Shown here: piece after piece, positions 9,201 to 18,219 of the stretch
Position numbering within the stretch: the first letter of the stretch is position 1
Layout of the letters: each line of letters begins with the position of its first letter
From: Halothiobacillus sp.
GTDB lineage: Bacteria > Pseudomonadota > Gammaproteobacteria > Halothiobacillales > Halothiobacillaceae
Direction of reading: 5' to 3'
DNA: 46,210 bases
Assembly (NCBI GenBank): GCA_024636015.1
Contig: JAGXHU010000001.1
Coordinates: 1 to 46,210, forward strand
Notes under the pieces: model-generated
Seen by the model: only the letters and a program-made list of their open reading frames with translations
Told to the model about the DNA's origin: nothing
Database searches by the model: none
Translations under genes and position numbers: made by a program

Positions 9201-10670
9201 GCGCTGATAGATATGGGCATTGTCCAGATCCTGCTCCAGCTGCCGCTTGCGTTGGCCCGCCTCCACCCGGTCCAGGCCATTTGAGATCGCCAGGGCGAGC
9301 TCTTCGAGCAATCGCCTCAGATCCTCATCCCAGATATCCGATCTTGCATGAAACACCGCCAGAACAGCGATAATTTCCCCTTTGCGAAAAATGGGCAAGG
9401 TTGCACTGGCTCGAAGCCCCCACTGCTGCGCCCGCAACTGCCAGGGCTTGAGCGTCGGAGTGGAATCAAACGACTCGCTGTAATACGCCACCCCCTCTCG
9501 CCAGGTACGCCCTGCCGAGCCCTGTCCCTCCGGGATCGACGGATCGGAAGATATATATAACCCGTCGACATAGGAAATATCGCCGCCAGCCGCGACGAAC
9601 TGGAACCGTTGATTGCTGTCGGGACGCCCCACCCAAGCCAGCTTCAGGTGCCCATAGCGAACGCCCAACTCGCAAATTGTCTGCAGCAGATCTTCTTCTC
9701 GCTCGCTATCGGCAATAACCCGATTGACCTGGGCAAACAGCGCATTGAAATCGCTCAGGCACTGCAGGCGCACCGTATCCCGTGCACGCTGACGCAACAG
9801 TGCCAAAACCCAGTAAATAGCCATGGTCAACAACAGCAGAGCGCCCACTTCAAACGCCCAGCGCGCGGGCGCCGCCTGCAAATATTGCGCATGCACCAAC
9901 CCCGCAGGCCAAGCCACCTGGACGGCCAACGGGTAGCCAGCAATGTTTACCGGCTTTCCAGATGGTAGAGAAACGGGTGGATCAAAATGCCCCCCCCCTC
10001 GGGACCAAGTACCGATGATGCCGCTGTTACGCGTATCGAGGACGGTAAACGTCCAGGGTGCCTGACGCTGAGCATCCGCCAACAAAAAATCCAGACGATA
10101 TGGCATGCCGACAAAACCTCGGGTTTTGCCCACCGCGTCTTTCAACCGATAACGGGTGGCCAGCACATAAAACCCGAGACGCGGGTCATACAAGACCGCG
10201 CCAAACATCTGGTTCGGGTTTCCGGGCAACGGGGTAAATTGATCGCCGGAAAACATGGGGCAGCGGCGTTTTGGCTGCGTCGACCAAAGGATCGTGTTGC
10301 CGTCCGCAGACTGCACATTAACGGCATCCAGACTCGGATGCGTAGCGATAAGGTTACGCAGGGTTTGAACGGTTTTTTCATCTGGTCCAGACGGACTCGC
10401 CCTATTTCCGACCATATCCACTGCCACGAATTCCAATTCGTCAAAATGTGACATCAATCGACTAGAAATCTGCGCACCGTAAGCCATTCCGGCCTGATTG
10501 GCTTCCTGAGCCACCTCCCGCAACGCCAGATCGTATTGCGTTCGCTCGACCCAGAGACTAAACGCAATTACCAGCAGCAAAGGCAGCAGGAATGAGACCA
10601 GGACCCAAGCGGGCAATGCCCCGGACTCATGGCGAACCGATGACATCAGAAACCTGAATGCTTTGCGCAT
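6279..10670 (-). CDS. Membrane multi-sensor diguanylate cyclase/phosphodiesterase with internal globin domain
   Basis: 1463 aa from the ATG at 10670 (a longer frame to 10778 is unlikely). Order, with rough residues: membrane helix 16-40; periplasmic sensor 40-265; helix 270-292; GAF about 310-470; PAS about 485-600; GGDEF about 640-800, with RLGGDEF near 690 and an intact RxxD inhibitory site (RDTD) five residues before it; a globin-coupled-sensor domain about 805-905, with the family motif 'VGQVHALVGV' whose His near 881 would bind heme; a second GAF-like region about 950-1110; EAL about 1150-1390; a C-terminal extension. EAL motifs are present: 'VEALARL', 'DDLGSGYSS', 'KID' and 'EGLED'. It could both make and degrade cyclic di-GMP in response to periplasmic, redox or oxygen/NO cues. 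It stands alone with no operon partner, and which activity dominates cannot be told. Confidence 0.88.
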   Translation of the reverse strand: MRKAFRFLMSSVRHESGALPAWVLVSFLLPLLLVIAFSLWVERTQYDLALREVAQEANQAGMAYGAQISSRLMSHFDELEFVAVDMVGNRASPSGPDEKTVQTLRNLIATHPSLDAVNVQSADGNTILWSTQPKRRCPMFSGDQFTPLPGNPNQMFGAVLYDPRLGFYVLATRYRLKDAVGKTRGFVGMPYRLDFLLADAQRQAPWTFTVLDTRNSGIIGTWSRGGGHFDPPVSLPSGKPVNIAGYPLAVQVAWPAGLVHAQYLQAAPARWAFEVGALLLLTMAIYWVLALLRQRARDTVRLQCLSDFNALFAQVNRVIADSEREEDLLQTICELGVRYGHLKLAWVGRPDSNQRFQFVAAGGDISYVDGLYISSDPSIPEGQGSAGRTWREGVAYYSESFDSTPTLKPWQLRAQQWGLRASATLPIFRKGEIIAVLAVFHARSDIWDEDLRRLLEELALAISNGLDRVEAGQRKRQLEQDLDNAHIYQRTLFEKNAAGIFLIDPGRLIVDVNTALCQMTGYTPEALIGRSLALLSEDEHPFEVFAEYFEAEEHREVSIQRTLQLRRRTGGLLTVQALGTAMILPQGQTGVLCSVVDITALQEAREQIQRQAMHDILTDLPNRRALDIHLPMAIARAQRTQGVVAVGMMDLDNFKPINDTWGHEAGDQLLKELALRLRKQLRDTDMLVRLGGDEFVIVFDDLDSDRATAQLSRVLERVHQAVETPFTVKPETQVVVGMSLGIAMFPCDGEDGDSLIRQADAAMYRAKQNKQNRVNWWQPSVAEIDASTEEEMEGAFDVYGPGAIVLLNKAQPYLYLVSEHFIEHFYTELSKETQMHAILRNFTPEQVTPLMAQQTAHLQFLLAPTTTQSMIHERARQVGQVHALVGVTAVLLTQTLSLYRRLLSEQLKEFLLPARTRYQLLQTAEARLQEDLEVQLDMQGRVLSTYFDHFSRPMPLIGTAWTQASAIDVAWLGDLPGIQGALLMRLSPEGFFTVESSAGPRAGCITEVLRQPGFQAVIDPASSRGQGLSAQAWRSLQILTTASYALDPRYQVWHALAAPLEIRSALSVPILNAAGQAEAVISLFGAFPNQFESTTLRHFARGLQQRWEQIWQRCSTPAPVMSEDQAIMLRRALFSGGLRMFMQPVVSLATGQLVKVEALARLHMPDGEIIPPGVFLPLLGHAELGHLFRLGLEASLAELTQWDAAGLSIDIAVNLPPSNLLDADCPRWVAETLHRYGIAPGRLTLELLENQSIDMVQQDETIAAFLDMGVQLAMDDLGSGYSSLLRLSKIPFHTIKIDQGLLVHIRENPVQAVSLIASILQMGRDFDRVVVVEGLEDFGMIEAVALLGATYGQGYAIARPMPADEVIHWHPQAELAVNMTEIRTFLGALAYLWRMMHQRRTSPALPEENCPLTIFLLARGRSDPEAAEWSGQVRFAIPGSDVSARLLAWLAEQVRDEVVETTS

Positions 10671-10995
10671 CGGGGGTTCCGAAAGGGATCGTGAAGTAAT
10701 GTGATTGCAGCGCAAATCTGCATTCGGGCAATATCCATTTGAGTGAGACGCCACTGTAACAGATCGGCAAATACGCAACAGGAATCCGAAATTGCAAATA
10801 CCATGAAACCAAACAGGTTTTTAGTGCTTCCCTGATCACAATGGATGTGATTGCATTGAGTACCACAATAAACAAAAACCGACCCGCGCAACAGAAGGAA
10901 CTGGATACAGACCCTTGCCACAAGACAAACGATGATATTCGTCAAGGTGGCCCTTTCGCAGATCCCGCCGAGCCCTCAAGGCCGGGAACGAACGG

Positions 10996-11130
10996 CTAAA
11001 GCCGCACCCGATTATCGCGGCGGAAGCGTTCACCCTCCTCGACGAAGCCCATGATGTCAGCCATCGCACAGGTGGGCTGCTGCCGCATCGAATCCACAAG
11101 CGGGGCTTCCGCCGTTGACAGCGACAGGCT
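10996..11130 (-). pseudogene. Decayed 3' end of a second glutamate 5-kinase (proB) gene
   Basis: Read on the minus strand, this segment ends at TAG (10998-10996) after 'RQQPTCAMADIMGFVEEGER' and 'FRRDNRVRL'. The true ProB in this window (23014-24138) ends '[20 protein letters not shown]' and 'VHRDNLVIL'. The two align codon by codon without gaps over about 30 residues, roughly half identical, with the same stop position. Further upstream the similarity fades and no start or kinase domain is found. It is therefore a relic of the C-terminal PUA-domain tail, lying just past the carboxylase gene. The rest of 10671-11148 shows no gene and may include the promoter of the multi-sensor gene. Confidence 0.7.
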
Positions 11131-11148
11131 GAATCGACACAGCCTGCT

Positions 11149-14100
11149 TCAATCAGCAGGCCTGACGATCAGCAACATCTGTCCGGCAGAAACCGGAGCA
11201 CCCTGCGCGCACAGCACATCGACCACCTCTCCGGCTTCCTCGGCTTCGATGGAAATTTCCATTTTCATGGCCTCTACAACCACCAGCGCCTGTCCAGTAA
11301 CCACACGGTCGCCGGGTTTTACCAGAACCTGCCAGATGCTACCGGTCACCGGGGAAGCCAGCGCCATGCAACCCGCCGGGAGATCCACACTGGCGTCGGC
11401 GCTGGCCGTGTCGCCAGCCGGATCGGCCTCGTAATTGGCTTGCCCCGTGGCCTCCCAGCGCTCGCGTTCAGCATCAAACGCAGCCTGTTGCGCATTCTTG
11501 AAAGCCGAGATCGATCCGCGCTCGGATTCGAGGAACGCGCGGTAATCGCGCAACTTGAGCACGGTCTCCTCGATACGCAACTTGAACCGTCCCTGTACGA
11601 AATCCGCGCGCAGCTGCATCAGTTCGTCGGACGATACCGGATAAAACCGCAACTGGTCGAAGAAACGCAGCAGCCACTGCTTGCCGTCGACGAAGTCCTG
11701 CGTCTGCCGATAGCGATTCCACATCTGTACGGTACGGCCGACGAACTGATAACCACCGGGGCCCTCCATGCCGTACACGCACAGATAGGCGCCGCCGATG
11801 CCCACTGCGTTTTCCGGCGTCCAGGTCCGGGCCGGGTTGTACTTGGTAGTCACCAGTCGATGGCGGGGGTCGAGCGGCGTGGCCACCGGCGCGCCCAGGT
11901 AGACATCCCCCAGCCCCATCACCAGATAACTGGCGTCGAACAGGATGTTCTGCACGTCCTCGATACTGTCGAGCCCATTGATCCGGCGGATGAATTCGAT
12001 ATTACTGGGGCACCAGGGCGCATCGGGGCGCACCGACTGCATGTACTTGTCGATGGCCAGTTGCGTGGCGGGGTCGTCCCAGGACAGCGGCAGATACACG
12101 ATGCGACTGGGCACCGCCATGTCGTCAATCGCCGGCAACTCGGATTCGGCATGCTGGAGCGCGGCCACCAGATCGGCCTGGCCGATCACTCGGCAGTCGT
12201 AATGCACCTGCAACGAACGGATGCCCGGCGTCAGATCCAGAATGCCCGGTACCCGGGCCGCTTTCATCCAGGTCATCAACGCATGGACCCGGAACCGCAG
12301 ATCCAGATCCAGCACCAGCGGGCCGTATTCGACCAGCAGATACTTGTCGCCCGCTTGCCGGTAGCACACGGCCACCTGCGTCTCGCTCGGTTCCTGACGA
12401 TACAGGACCGGCGTGGTCGTCTCACCCGGCACACGCGTGGCGGCAACCGCCTGCGCGATGTCGGTCAAATCGGCGATCGCAGCATCCAGTGCGGACTCGC
12501 GGGCATTCGCGCTCTCGATATCGATGCAATGAAAGCGAATAGTGTCGCCCGGCTTGAGCTGCCCCATCTTCCACAACTCGGCCTGCACGATGGTCGCCGG
12601 GCAGACGAAACCGCCCAGACTCGGGCCATCCGGGCCGAGGATGACCGGCATGTCCCCGGTAAAATCGATGGCACCGATGGCATAGGCGTTGTCGTGAATA
12701 TTGGAGGGATGCAACCCTGCCTCGCCGCCGTCCTTGCGCGCCCACGTGGGCTTGGGGCCGATCAGGCGCACGCCGGTCCGGCTGGAGTTGTAATGCACTT
12801 CCCAGTCGGTGGAGAAAAACGTCGCGATGTCTGCGTCGGTGAAAAAATCAGGCGCGCCGTGCGGACCGTACATCACGGCAATGTCCCAGTGCCGGTCATA
12901 GTCGGGCACCAATGAGGTGGGCGCGGGCGCGCAGACGGCGAGATCAGATCCCGGGACATTGAGACGCAACACATCGCCGACCCGCAGGGTCCGGCCGGCA
13001 TGGCCGCCGAACTGACCGAGGGTGAAGGTCGACTTGCTGCCCATGTAGTCGGGCACGTCCAACCCGCCCTGCACGGCGAGATAGGTCCGGCTGCCGCCGC
13101 CCCCTGAGTCCTTCCCCTGAATACCGCGCAGCTTGAGCACCGCACCGGATTGCACGACCACGGGCTGACCGTAGGGCACGGCTTCGCCATCCAGCTCGGC
13201 CTGCATACGCGCACCGGTCAGCGCGATCACAGTCTGAGCATTGAACCGCAGGGTCGGGCCGGTGATGGTGAACTCCAACCCCGCCATCCCTTCCGGATTG
13301 CCGACGATGCGGTTGGCGACGCGGAACGCCAGGCCGTCCATGGGACCGGAGGGGGGCACACCGATATCCCAGTAGCCCGTGCGCCCCGGATAGTCCTGGA
13401 TCATGGACTGGGTGCCCGGCGACAGCACGTCGATGGTGCGCGGGCGGAAGGAGAAATGCCCCAGATAACGGGTGTACTGCCGACCTTCGGCAAACACCGG
13501 GTCGCCGATCACCTGCTGCAGGTAATCGAGATTGGTCTCGATGCCATACACCTGCGTGTGCGCCAGACCCGTTGCCAGTCGGGCCAGCGCCTCGGATCGG
13601 GTCGCGCCATGCGCGATGATCTTGGCCAGCATCGGATCGTAATAGGCCGAGACTTCGGTGCCGGTTTCCACCCAGGTGTCGACACGAAGGTCCGTCGGGA
13701 ACGTCACGGCATTGAGCAGCCCGGCGCTGGGTTGGAACTGTTTACCTGGGTCTTCGGCGTACAAGCGGACCTGGACGGAATGCCCCTGCGGCGCGAAGAC
13801 GTAATCATCCAGCGCAGGCGGTTCATCCGCCGCCACGCGCAACATCCATTCCACAAGATCGATGCCGGTGACCATTTCGGTCACACCATGCTCGACCTGC
13901 AGGCGCGTATTGACCTCCAGGAAGTAGAACGCGTCCTGCTTGACGTCGTACACGTACTCCACCGTCCCGGCCGAGCGGTAGCTCACCGCCCGCCCCAAAC
14001 GCACCGCAGATTCGTACAGTTGCGCTCGGGCTTCGTCGTTCAATCCCGGCGCGGGTGTTTCCTCGATCACCTTCTGGTTGCGACGCTGCACCAAGCAGTC

Positions 14101-14778
14101 GCGCTCGCCCAAAGCAACCACTCGGCCTGCGCCGTCGCCGAAAATCTGCACCTCGATATGACGTGCAATCTCGACGTATTTTTCCAGGAAAATGCCACCC
14201 TGGCTGAAATTGCTGCGCGACAGCCGCTCCACGGAATGGAAGGCCTCGCCCAATTCATCGGCACTCCAGCACAGCTGCATGCCGATGCCGCCACCGCCCG
14301 CGGTGCTCTTGAGCATCACCGGATAACCGATCCGCTCGGCCTCATTCAGCGCATGTGCCACATCGTTCAGCAGGCCGCTGCCCGGCAGCAGGGGGACGTT
14401 GTTTTGCTCGGCCAGTTCGCGCGCTGTGTGCTTGAGACCAAACTCGCGCATCTGCTGCGGCGTCGGGCCAACGAACGTGATGCCGGCCTGTTCGCAGGCC
14501 TCAGCGAAGGCGGCATTTTCACTCAGGAAACCATAACCGGGGTGGATGGCCTCGGCGCTCGTCGCACGAGCAGCTTCTAGAATTTTGTCCTGGCGCAGGT
14601 AACTTTCACTGGCGGGGGCGGGGCCCAGGAAGACGGCTTCATCGGCCTCGATCACATGCCGAGCATGCCGGTCGGCTTCGGAATACACCGCAACCGAGTG
14701 AATCCCCATCTGTTTGAGTGTACGAATGATGCGACAGGCAATCGCACCCCGATTGGCAATCAGAACCTTCTTGAACAT
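11149..14778 (-). CDS. Biotin-dependent urea/guanidine carboxylase
   Basis: 1209 aa starting at [17 protein letters not shown], the normal biotin-carboxylase start; the extra 29 upstream codons are dropped. Residues 1-450 are biotin carboxylase with ATP-grasp ('[11 protein letters not shown]' loop, '[14 protein letters not shown]'). The middle (about 470-1080) is the KipA/KipI-type carboxyltransferase characteristic of urea carboxylases ('[20 protein letters not shown]'). The end (about 1135-1209) is the biotinyl domain with 'VVEAMKMEI', the Lys near 1168 carrying biotin. It uses ATP and bicarbonate to carboxylate urea to allophanate, or guanidine to carboxyguanidine. The two urea-carboxylase-associated genes just upstream favour guanidine, since homologues were shown to be carboxyguanidine deiminase; the substrate-deciding residues were not checked. 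It is last in the operon. No allophanate hydrolase follows, so that step must be encoded elsewhere or be absent. Confidence 0.88.
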   Translation of the reverse strand: MFKKVLIANRGAIACRIIRTLKQMGIHSVAVYSEADRHARHVIEADEAVFLGPAPASESYLRQDKILEAARATSAEAIHPGYGFLSENAAFAEACEQAGITFVGPTPQQMREFGLKHTARELAEQNNVPLLPGSGLLNDVAHALNEAERIGYPVMLKSTAGGGGIGMQLCWSADELGEAFHSVERLSRSNFSQGGIFLEKYVEIARHIEVQIFGDGAGRVVALGERDCLVQRRNQKVIEETPAPGLNDEARAQLYESAVRLGRAVSYRSAGTVEYVYDVKQDAFYFLEVNTRLQVEHGVTEMVTGIDLVEWMLRVAADEPPALDDYVFAPQGHSVQVRLYAEDPGKQFQPSAGLLNAVTFPTDLRVDTWVETGTEVSAYYDPMLAKIIAHGATRSEALARLATGLAHTQVYGIETNLDYLQQVIGDPVFAEGRQYTRYLGHFSFRPRTIDVLSPGTQSMIQDYPGRTGYWDIGVPPSGPMDGLAFRVANRIVGNPEGMAGLEFTITGPTLRFNAQTVIALTGARMQAELDGEAVPYGQPVVVQSGAVLKLRGIQGKDSGGGGSRTYLAVQGGLDVPDYMGSKSTFTLGQFGGHAGRTLRVGDVLRLNVPGSDLAVCAPAPTSLVPDYDRHWDIAVMYGPHGAPDFFTDADIATFFSTDWEVHYNSSRTGVRLIGPKPTWARKDGGEAGLHPSNIHDNAYAIGAIDFTGDMPVILGPDGPSLGGFVCPATIVQAELWKMGQLKPGDTIRFHCIDIESANARESALDAAIADLTDIAQAVAATRVPGETTTPVLYRQEPSETQVAVCYRQAGDKYLLVEYGPLVLDLDLRFRVHALMTWMKAARVPGILDLTPGIRSLQVHYDCRVIGQADLVAALQHAESELPAIDDMAVPSRIVYLPLSWDDPATQLAIDKYMQSVRPDAPWCPSNIEFIRRINGLDSIEDVQNILFDASYLVMGLGDVYLGAPVATPLDPRHRLVTTKYNPARTWTPENAVGIGGAYLCVYGMEGPGGYQFVGRTVQMWNRYRQTQDFVDGKQWLLRFFDQLRFYPVSSDELMQLRADFVQGRFKLRIEETVLKLRDYRAFLESERGSISAFKNAQQAAFDAERERWEATGQANYEADPAGDTASADASVDLPAGCMALASPVTGSIWQVLVKPGDRVVTGQALVVVEAMKMEISIEAEEAGEVVDVLCAQGAPVSAGQMLLIVRPAD

Positions 14779-14893
14779 GATGTTGTTGTGCGGCCTTGTG
14801 ACCGCATACTCCCTGGGCGTGGGCCGTCCCACATGGTTTTTGAACCGCTGCGGGACGTCCCGCACGGGGCAGCCTCCGGGCTGCCGGACTCAC

Positions 14894-15535
14894 TCAGGGG
14901 TTCCAGACCAGAACCTCAATCGGGGTCGGATTATACGCGTTGCAGGGGTTGTTGAGCTGGGGGCAATTGGAGATCAGTACGATGACATCCATCTTGGCCT
15001 CAAGCTCAACGTATTTGCCCGCATCCGAAATCCCGTCGGCAAAAGTTAACCCGCCCTCAGGCGTCACGGGGACATTCATGAAGAAATTGATGTTGTGGGT
15101 GATGTCCCGCTTGCTCAGCCCCAGCTCGTCGTGCTCGGCCACCGCCAGCATCCAGCTGTCGCGGCAGGCGTGCATGCACTGGGTGTGCAGACCGTAGCGC
15201 ACGGTGTTCGACTCGGTCGCACAGGCGCCGCCCAGCGTGTCGTGTCGGCCGCAGGTATCGGCGACGATTTCCAGCATGGGATTGCCCTCGGTGCTGCGCA
15301 AGGTCGTCCCCGCCGTCAGATACACATTCCCCTGCTCGCGGATCGTGTCGATGGCGCTGTAGCGTTCGGTCGGATTGGCCGCGCTGTAGAACAGGGTGTC
15401 AGCCGCCTGATTGCCCTCCAGATCTAGAATACGCAGGGTCTGCCCCTGTCGGATGGTCTGGACGAAGTAATCCCCGGCCGGTACGACCTGACGGAAGCAG
15501 CAGTCGTCCGTATGCAATACACTCGCTCGGATCAT
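14894..15535 (-). CDS. Urea carboxylase-associated protein 1 (carboxyguanidine deiminase-type subunit)
   Basis: 213 aa, start ATG at 15535 with GAGGAG upstream. It belongs to the family once called urea carboxylase-related aminomethyltransferases (distant relation to GcvT). Landmarks are '[20 protein letters not shown]', '[10 protein letters not shown]', '[12 protein letters not shown]', '[11 protein letters not shown]', '[10 protein letters not shown]' and a late '[17 protein letters not shown]'. The conserved Cys and His in 'TCGRHDT' and the NCPQ..NPC segment suggest metal binding. Homologues act as one subunit of carboxyguanidine deiminase, turning carboxyguanidine into allophanate and ammonia. 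The gene starts 12 bases after its paralogous partner and lies 115 bases before the carboxylase. The family call is firm; the activity is by homology. Confidence 0.85.
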   Translation of the reverse strand: MIRASVLHTDDCCFRQVVPAGDYFVQTIRQGQTLRILDLEGNQAADTLFYSAANPTERYSAIDTIREQGNVYLTAGTTLRSTEGNPMLEIVADTCGRHDTLGGACATESNTVRYGLHTQCMHACRDSWMLAVAEHDELGLSKRDITHNINFFMNVPVTPEGGLTFADGISDAGKYVELEAKMDVIVLISNCPQLNNPCNAYNPTPIEVLVWNP

Positions 15536-15547
15536 CGGAATCTCTCC

Positions 15548-16285
15548 TCAATCACAACAGACGCTGGTGTGGCAGCCCGCGTGATAACGTTCATTGTTCT
15601 GAAAACCGCGCTGATTCTCCGCACAGGAATTCATGCACTCGTCGTCCTCGGCCACCGGATCGGCCTGCCAGAGCTGGTAGACCACCGGCTTTTTCGGGTA
15701 GGCCTCTGCCGGATTCATCGGGTGGGGGCAGGTGTGAAACACCACCAGCGTATCCATTTCGAACCGCAGCGACACAGAATCGCCCGCCTTGCTGTGCTGT
15801 TCGACAAAACGCAAGGACCCGTCCTCCGCGACGACCAGCTTGCTGAACAGATTGAGATTGGCGGCCATGTCCTTCTTACCCAACCCGTACTTGGCCAGCT
15901 CGACCAAAAAGCTGTCTGCACCGCTCAGCGTCCAGTCGTTCCGCGCTTCCTGATAGCTGTGTTCCTGCCATTTTTCCCGCAATTTTGCCTTGCTGAGGTT
16001 GCCCCCCACCGTATCGTGCCAACCGACGGTATCGTCGATGATCGAGCAGAAAATCCGCCCCATATCCGAATACAGGCAATGCCCCTGGGTCAACTTGAAG
16101 GTGTGCTGGCACTTCAGCGTATCCGGCGCGTTATAGCGCTCCAGCGGATTGTCCGGGTTGTAGAACAACATGCCCACATTGGCACCGCCTTCCTTGTCGA
16201 TGAGCGTGAGCGTCGTGCCCTGCTTCAGCTCAAGCGACCAGTGCGCCCCGCCGGGGATGTAGTTTTCATAAAGCATCGTCGCCAT
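15548..16285 (-). CDS. Urea carboxylase-associated protein 2 (carboxyguanidine deiminase-type subunit)
   Basis: 245 aa from the ATG at 16285 (MATMLYENYIPGG), chosen because AGGAG lies a few bases upstream; an in-frame ATG at 16303 precedes that site. It is a paralogue of the downstream gene, sharing 'GANVGMLFYNPDNPLERYNA' (compare '[10 protein letters not shown]...PTERYSA'), 'TVGWHDTVGG', 'AANLNLFSKL' and 'FHTCPHPMNPAEAYPKKP'. The C-terminus is unusually Cys-rich (ECMNSCAEN, then GCHTSVCC), possibly for a metal. With the neighbouring protein it should form the heteromeric enzyme between carboxylase and allophanate hydrolase in guanidine use. It follows the NikR-like gene by 88 bases. Identification by pattern is strong. 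Confidence 0.85.
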   Translation of the reverse strand: MATMLYENYIPGGAHWSLELKQGTTLTLIDKEGGANVGMLFYNPDNPLERYNAPDTLKCQHTFKLTQGHCLYSDMGRIFCSIIDDTVGWHDTVGGNLSKAKLREKWQEHSYQEARNDWTLSGADSFLVELAKYGLGKKDMAANLNLFSKLVVAEDGSLRFVEQHSKAGDSVSLRFEMDTLVVFHTCPHPMNPAEAYPKKPVVYQLWQADPVAEDDECMNSCAENQRGFQNNERYHAGCHTSVCCD

Positions 16286-16373
16286 TGTGTCTCCTGTCGG
16301 CACGTCTAAACATAAATCAAGGGGGGCTGGGCACAGGGAATTTATGCCTCGCCCCGTTTCCGCCCTATGCCCA

Positions 16374-16820
16374 CTAAGGCAACGGGTGCAGCGGCGGAAT
16401 CTGCGTTGTGGTGAGTTGCAGTCGACCGGTAATCACCCCGCCACAGGTCACCATCTGGTCGGCGATCCCCTGAAGTTTGGTCGCCGGACCCTGGACAAGC
16501 ATCACCTCCATGGTTTGATTCTGCATCAGATGCACATGCAGGGAGCTGATCACCTCGTCGATATACTTGTGCTGCAAATCCGCCAGCTGCTTCTGCAAAC
16601 CGGGTGTCGAATGGTCATAGACCAGCGTGATTGTTCCGGCCATGACCTCGTTGCCCAGTTCGCTCTTGTGGACCACCAACTGACCGTTGATCATTTCCAC
16701 GATGGCCTGGGAGCGGCTTTCGAAACCCCGCTCGGTCACCATGCGATCCAATTCACCCAGCAGGCGAGTCGGCAGGGAAATACTGATCCGGCTGAGTTGG
16801 CCCTTGTTCAGGTCGTTCAT
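16374..16820 (-). CDS. NikR-like ribbon-helix-helix regulator with altered nickel site
   Basis: 148 aa from the ATG at 16820 (GGAG upstream; the longer frame to 16925 overlaps the synthetase gene). Residues 9-50 form a ribbon-helix-helix DNA-binding domain (LSRISISLPTRLLGELDRM), collinear with NikR's 'QRVTITLDDDLL'. Residues 58-140 form an ACT-like regulatory domain collinear with NikR. Of the four nickel ligands of E. coli NikR (His76, His87, His89, Cys95), three are kept as His84, His95 and His97 (the 'LHVH' motif), but the Cys position is Thr103. Square-planar nickel binding is therefore doubtful; another metal or ligand may be sensed. A dyad with NikR operator geometry lies at the operon promoter (21918-21953), so autoregulation of this operon is the likely role. 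It sits 13 bases after the synthetase gene. Confidence 0.82.
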   Translation of the reverse strand: MNDLNKGQLSRISISLPTRLLGELDRMVTERGFESRSQAIVEMINGQLVVHKSELGNEVMAGTITLVYDHSTPGLQKQLADLQHKYIDEVISSLHVHLMQNQTMEVMLVQGPATKLQGIADQMVTCGGVITGRLQLTTTQIPPLHPLP

Positions 16821-16833
16821 TGGCGGCGCTCCA

Positions 16834-18219
16834 TCAGAACATATGACTGTAGCGCTGGACTTCCCAGGCGGAAATCCCCTGGTGATAGTCGATCCACTCC
16901 TGGCGCTTGTAGCGAATGAACTCATCCCGCAATGCCTGCCCCAGCGTCTCGGTCACGAAGGGGTCTGCCTCGAAGGCATCGATGGCCTCCTGCAGGGTGC
17001 GGGGCAGAAATTCGATCCCGCGTGCCGACCGCTCGGCCTCGCTCAGCTCGTAGAGGTTGTCCTCCTGAGGTTTGCCCGGATCGAGTCCCTCGCGAATGCC
17101 TTCCAGCCCAGCAGCCAGTACCAGCGTGGCAGCGAGGTACGGGTTGACGGCACCGTCGGCATTGCGTGACTCGAACCGTCCGCCGCCCATCGGCACGCGG
17201 ATCGAATTGGTCCGGTTGTTGGATCCGAACGAATTAAACACCGGCGCCCAGGTGAAATACGGCATATCGCCCTGACGAACCAGCCGCTTGTAGCTGTTCA
17301 CGGTGGGTGCGAATACGGCGCAGAGCGCCTTGCCGTGCTTGAGCACCCCGGCGATGAACTGGTAGCCCAGCGTGGTCAGTCCCAGACCGTACGGGTCTTC
17401 TTCTTTGCCGCACTGGAACAGGTTCCTGCCGCCATCGAGATCGTACAGCGACATATTGAAGTGTGCGCCATTGCCGGTCTTGTTGGCGAACGGCTTGGGC
17501 ATGAAAGTGGCGAGCAGACCTTCCTGCTTCGCGAATTCCTTGGCCATCAAGCGCAAAAAGGTAAAGCGGTCGCAGGTGGTCAGGCCATCGGCATACTTGA
17601 AATCGAACTCATACTGGCCGTTGGCATCTTCATGATCGAAGGAATACAGATCCCAGCCCAGATGGTTGATGGCGGTCGCCATCTTGTCCAGCCAGGTGAA
17701 CTGATCCAGAAAACACCGCGCGTCATAGCAAGGCCTGACGAGCCGGTCGTCGGGATTGGGCACTTCAATCGTGCCATCCGCGTTCTGCTTCAAAACGAAC
17801 AGCTCGGCCTCGATACCCAGATTGAAGCCAAAGCCCATCTCTGCTGCCTTCTGCATCTGCTGCTTCAATGCCACGCGGGTATTCAGGGGATAAGGCTCGC
17901 CATGAAACGTGTTGTCGGCGGGCATCCAGGCCATTTCCGGCTGCCAGGGCAACTGGATGATGTGATCGAGGTCCGGCACGGAGGCGATCTCGTCTTCATT
18001 CGGTCGCTGACCCAGACCATCCAGGGCATAGCCAGTGTAGAGCTCGGAGCCCTGCGCCATATGCTCGAGATGGTCGATCGGAACGACCTTCCCCTTGGGC
18101 AGGCCGTGAATATCGACGTACGCGCCGAGGCAGTATTTGACCCCCAATCCCTTGAGCTTTTCGCGGATCTCCTGGATTTCCGCAGTCGATTTCTGATGGA
18201 AGGTTGGGTTCGATTTCAT
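16834..18219 (-). CDS. Type III glutamine synthetase family (GlnT-like)
   Basis: 461 aa. Glutamine-synthetase fold: N-terminal beta-grasp ('[20 protein letters not shown]'), catalytic acidic residues in '[11 protein letters not shown]' and '[13 protein letters not shown]', metal-binding His in '[10 protein letters not shown]', '[11 protein letters not shown]' and '[20 protein letters not shown]' near the ATP and glutamate sites. The sequence resembles type III glutamate-ammonia ligases (GlnT), some of which join glutamate to other amines. No adenylylation Tyr motif of GlnA is apparent. The start codon overlaps the stop of the creatininase-family gene (ATGA), so the two are translationally coupled. 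In this operon it may trap ammonia released from the imported nitrogen compound, or make a gamma-glutamyl amide; the substrate cannot be told from sequence. Confidence 0.85.
   Translation of the reverse strand: MKSNPTFHQKSTAEIQEIREKLKGLGVKYCLGAYVDIHGLPKGKVVPIDHLEHMAQGSELYTGYALDGLGQRPNEDEIASVPDLDHIIQLPWQPEMAWMPADNTFHGEPYPLNTRVALKQQMQKAAEMGFGFNLGIEAELFVLKQNADGTIEVPNPDDRLVRPCYDARCFLDQFTWLDKMATAINHLGWDLYSFDHEDANGQYEFDFKYADGLTTCDRFTFLRLMAKEFAKQEGLLATFMPKPFANKTGNGAHFNMSLYDLDGGRNLFQCGKEEDPYGLGLTTLGYQFIAGVLKHGKALCAVFAPTVNSYKRLVRQGDMPYFTWAPVFNSFGSNNRTNSIRVPMGGGRFESRNADGAVNPYLAATLVLAAGLEGIREGLDPGKPQEDNLYELSEAERSARGIEFLPRTLQEAIDAFEADPFVTETLGQALRDEFIRYKRQEWIDYHQGISAWEVQRYSHMF

Noticed and set aside
11440..12915. 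Long plus-strand open frame of 491 codons
   Set aside because: It lies opposite the carboxylase gene, whose frame has clear enzyme motifs; the opposite frame is His/Arg/Gln-rich and has no recognisable domain. It is a by-product of high GC third positions.
13150..14580. Plus-strand open frame of 476 codons
   Set aside because: Also antisense to the carboxylase biotin-carboxylase region, with no motifs and biased composition.
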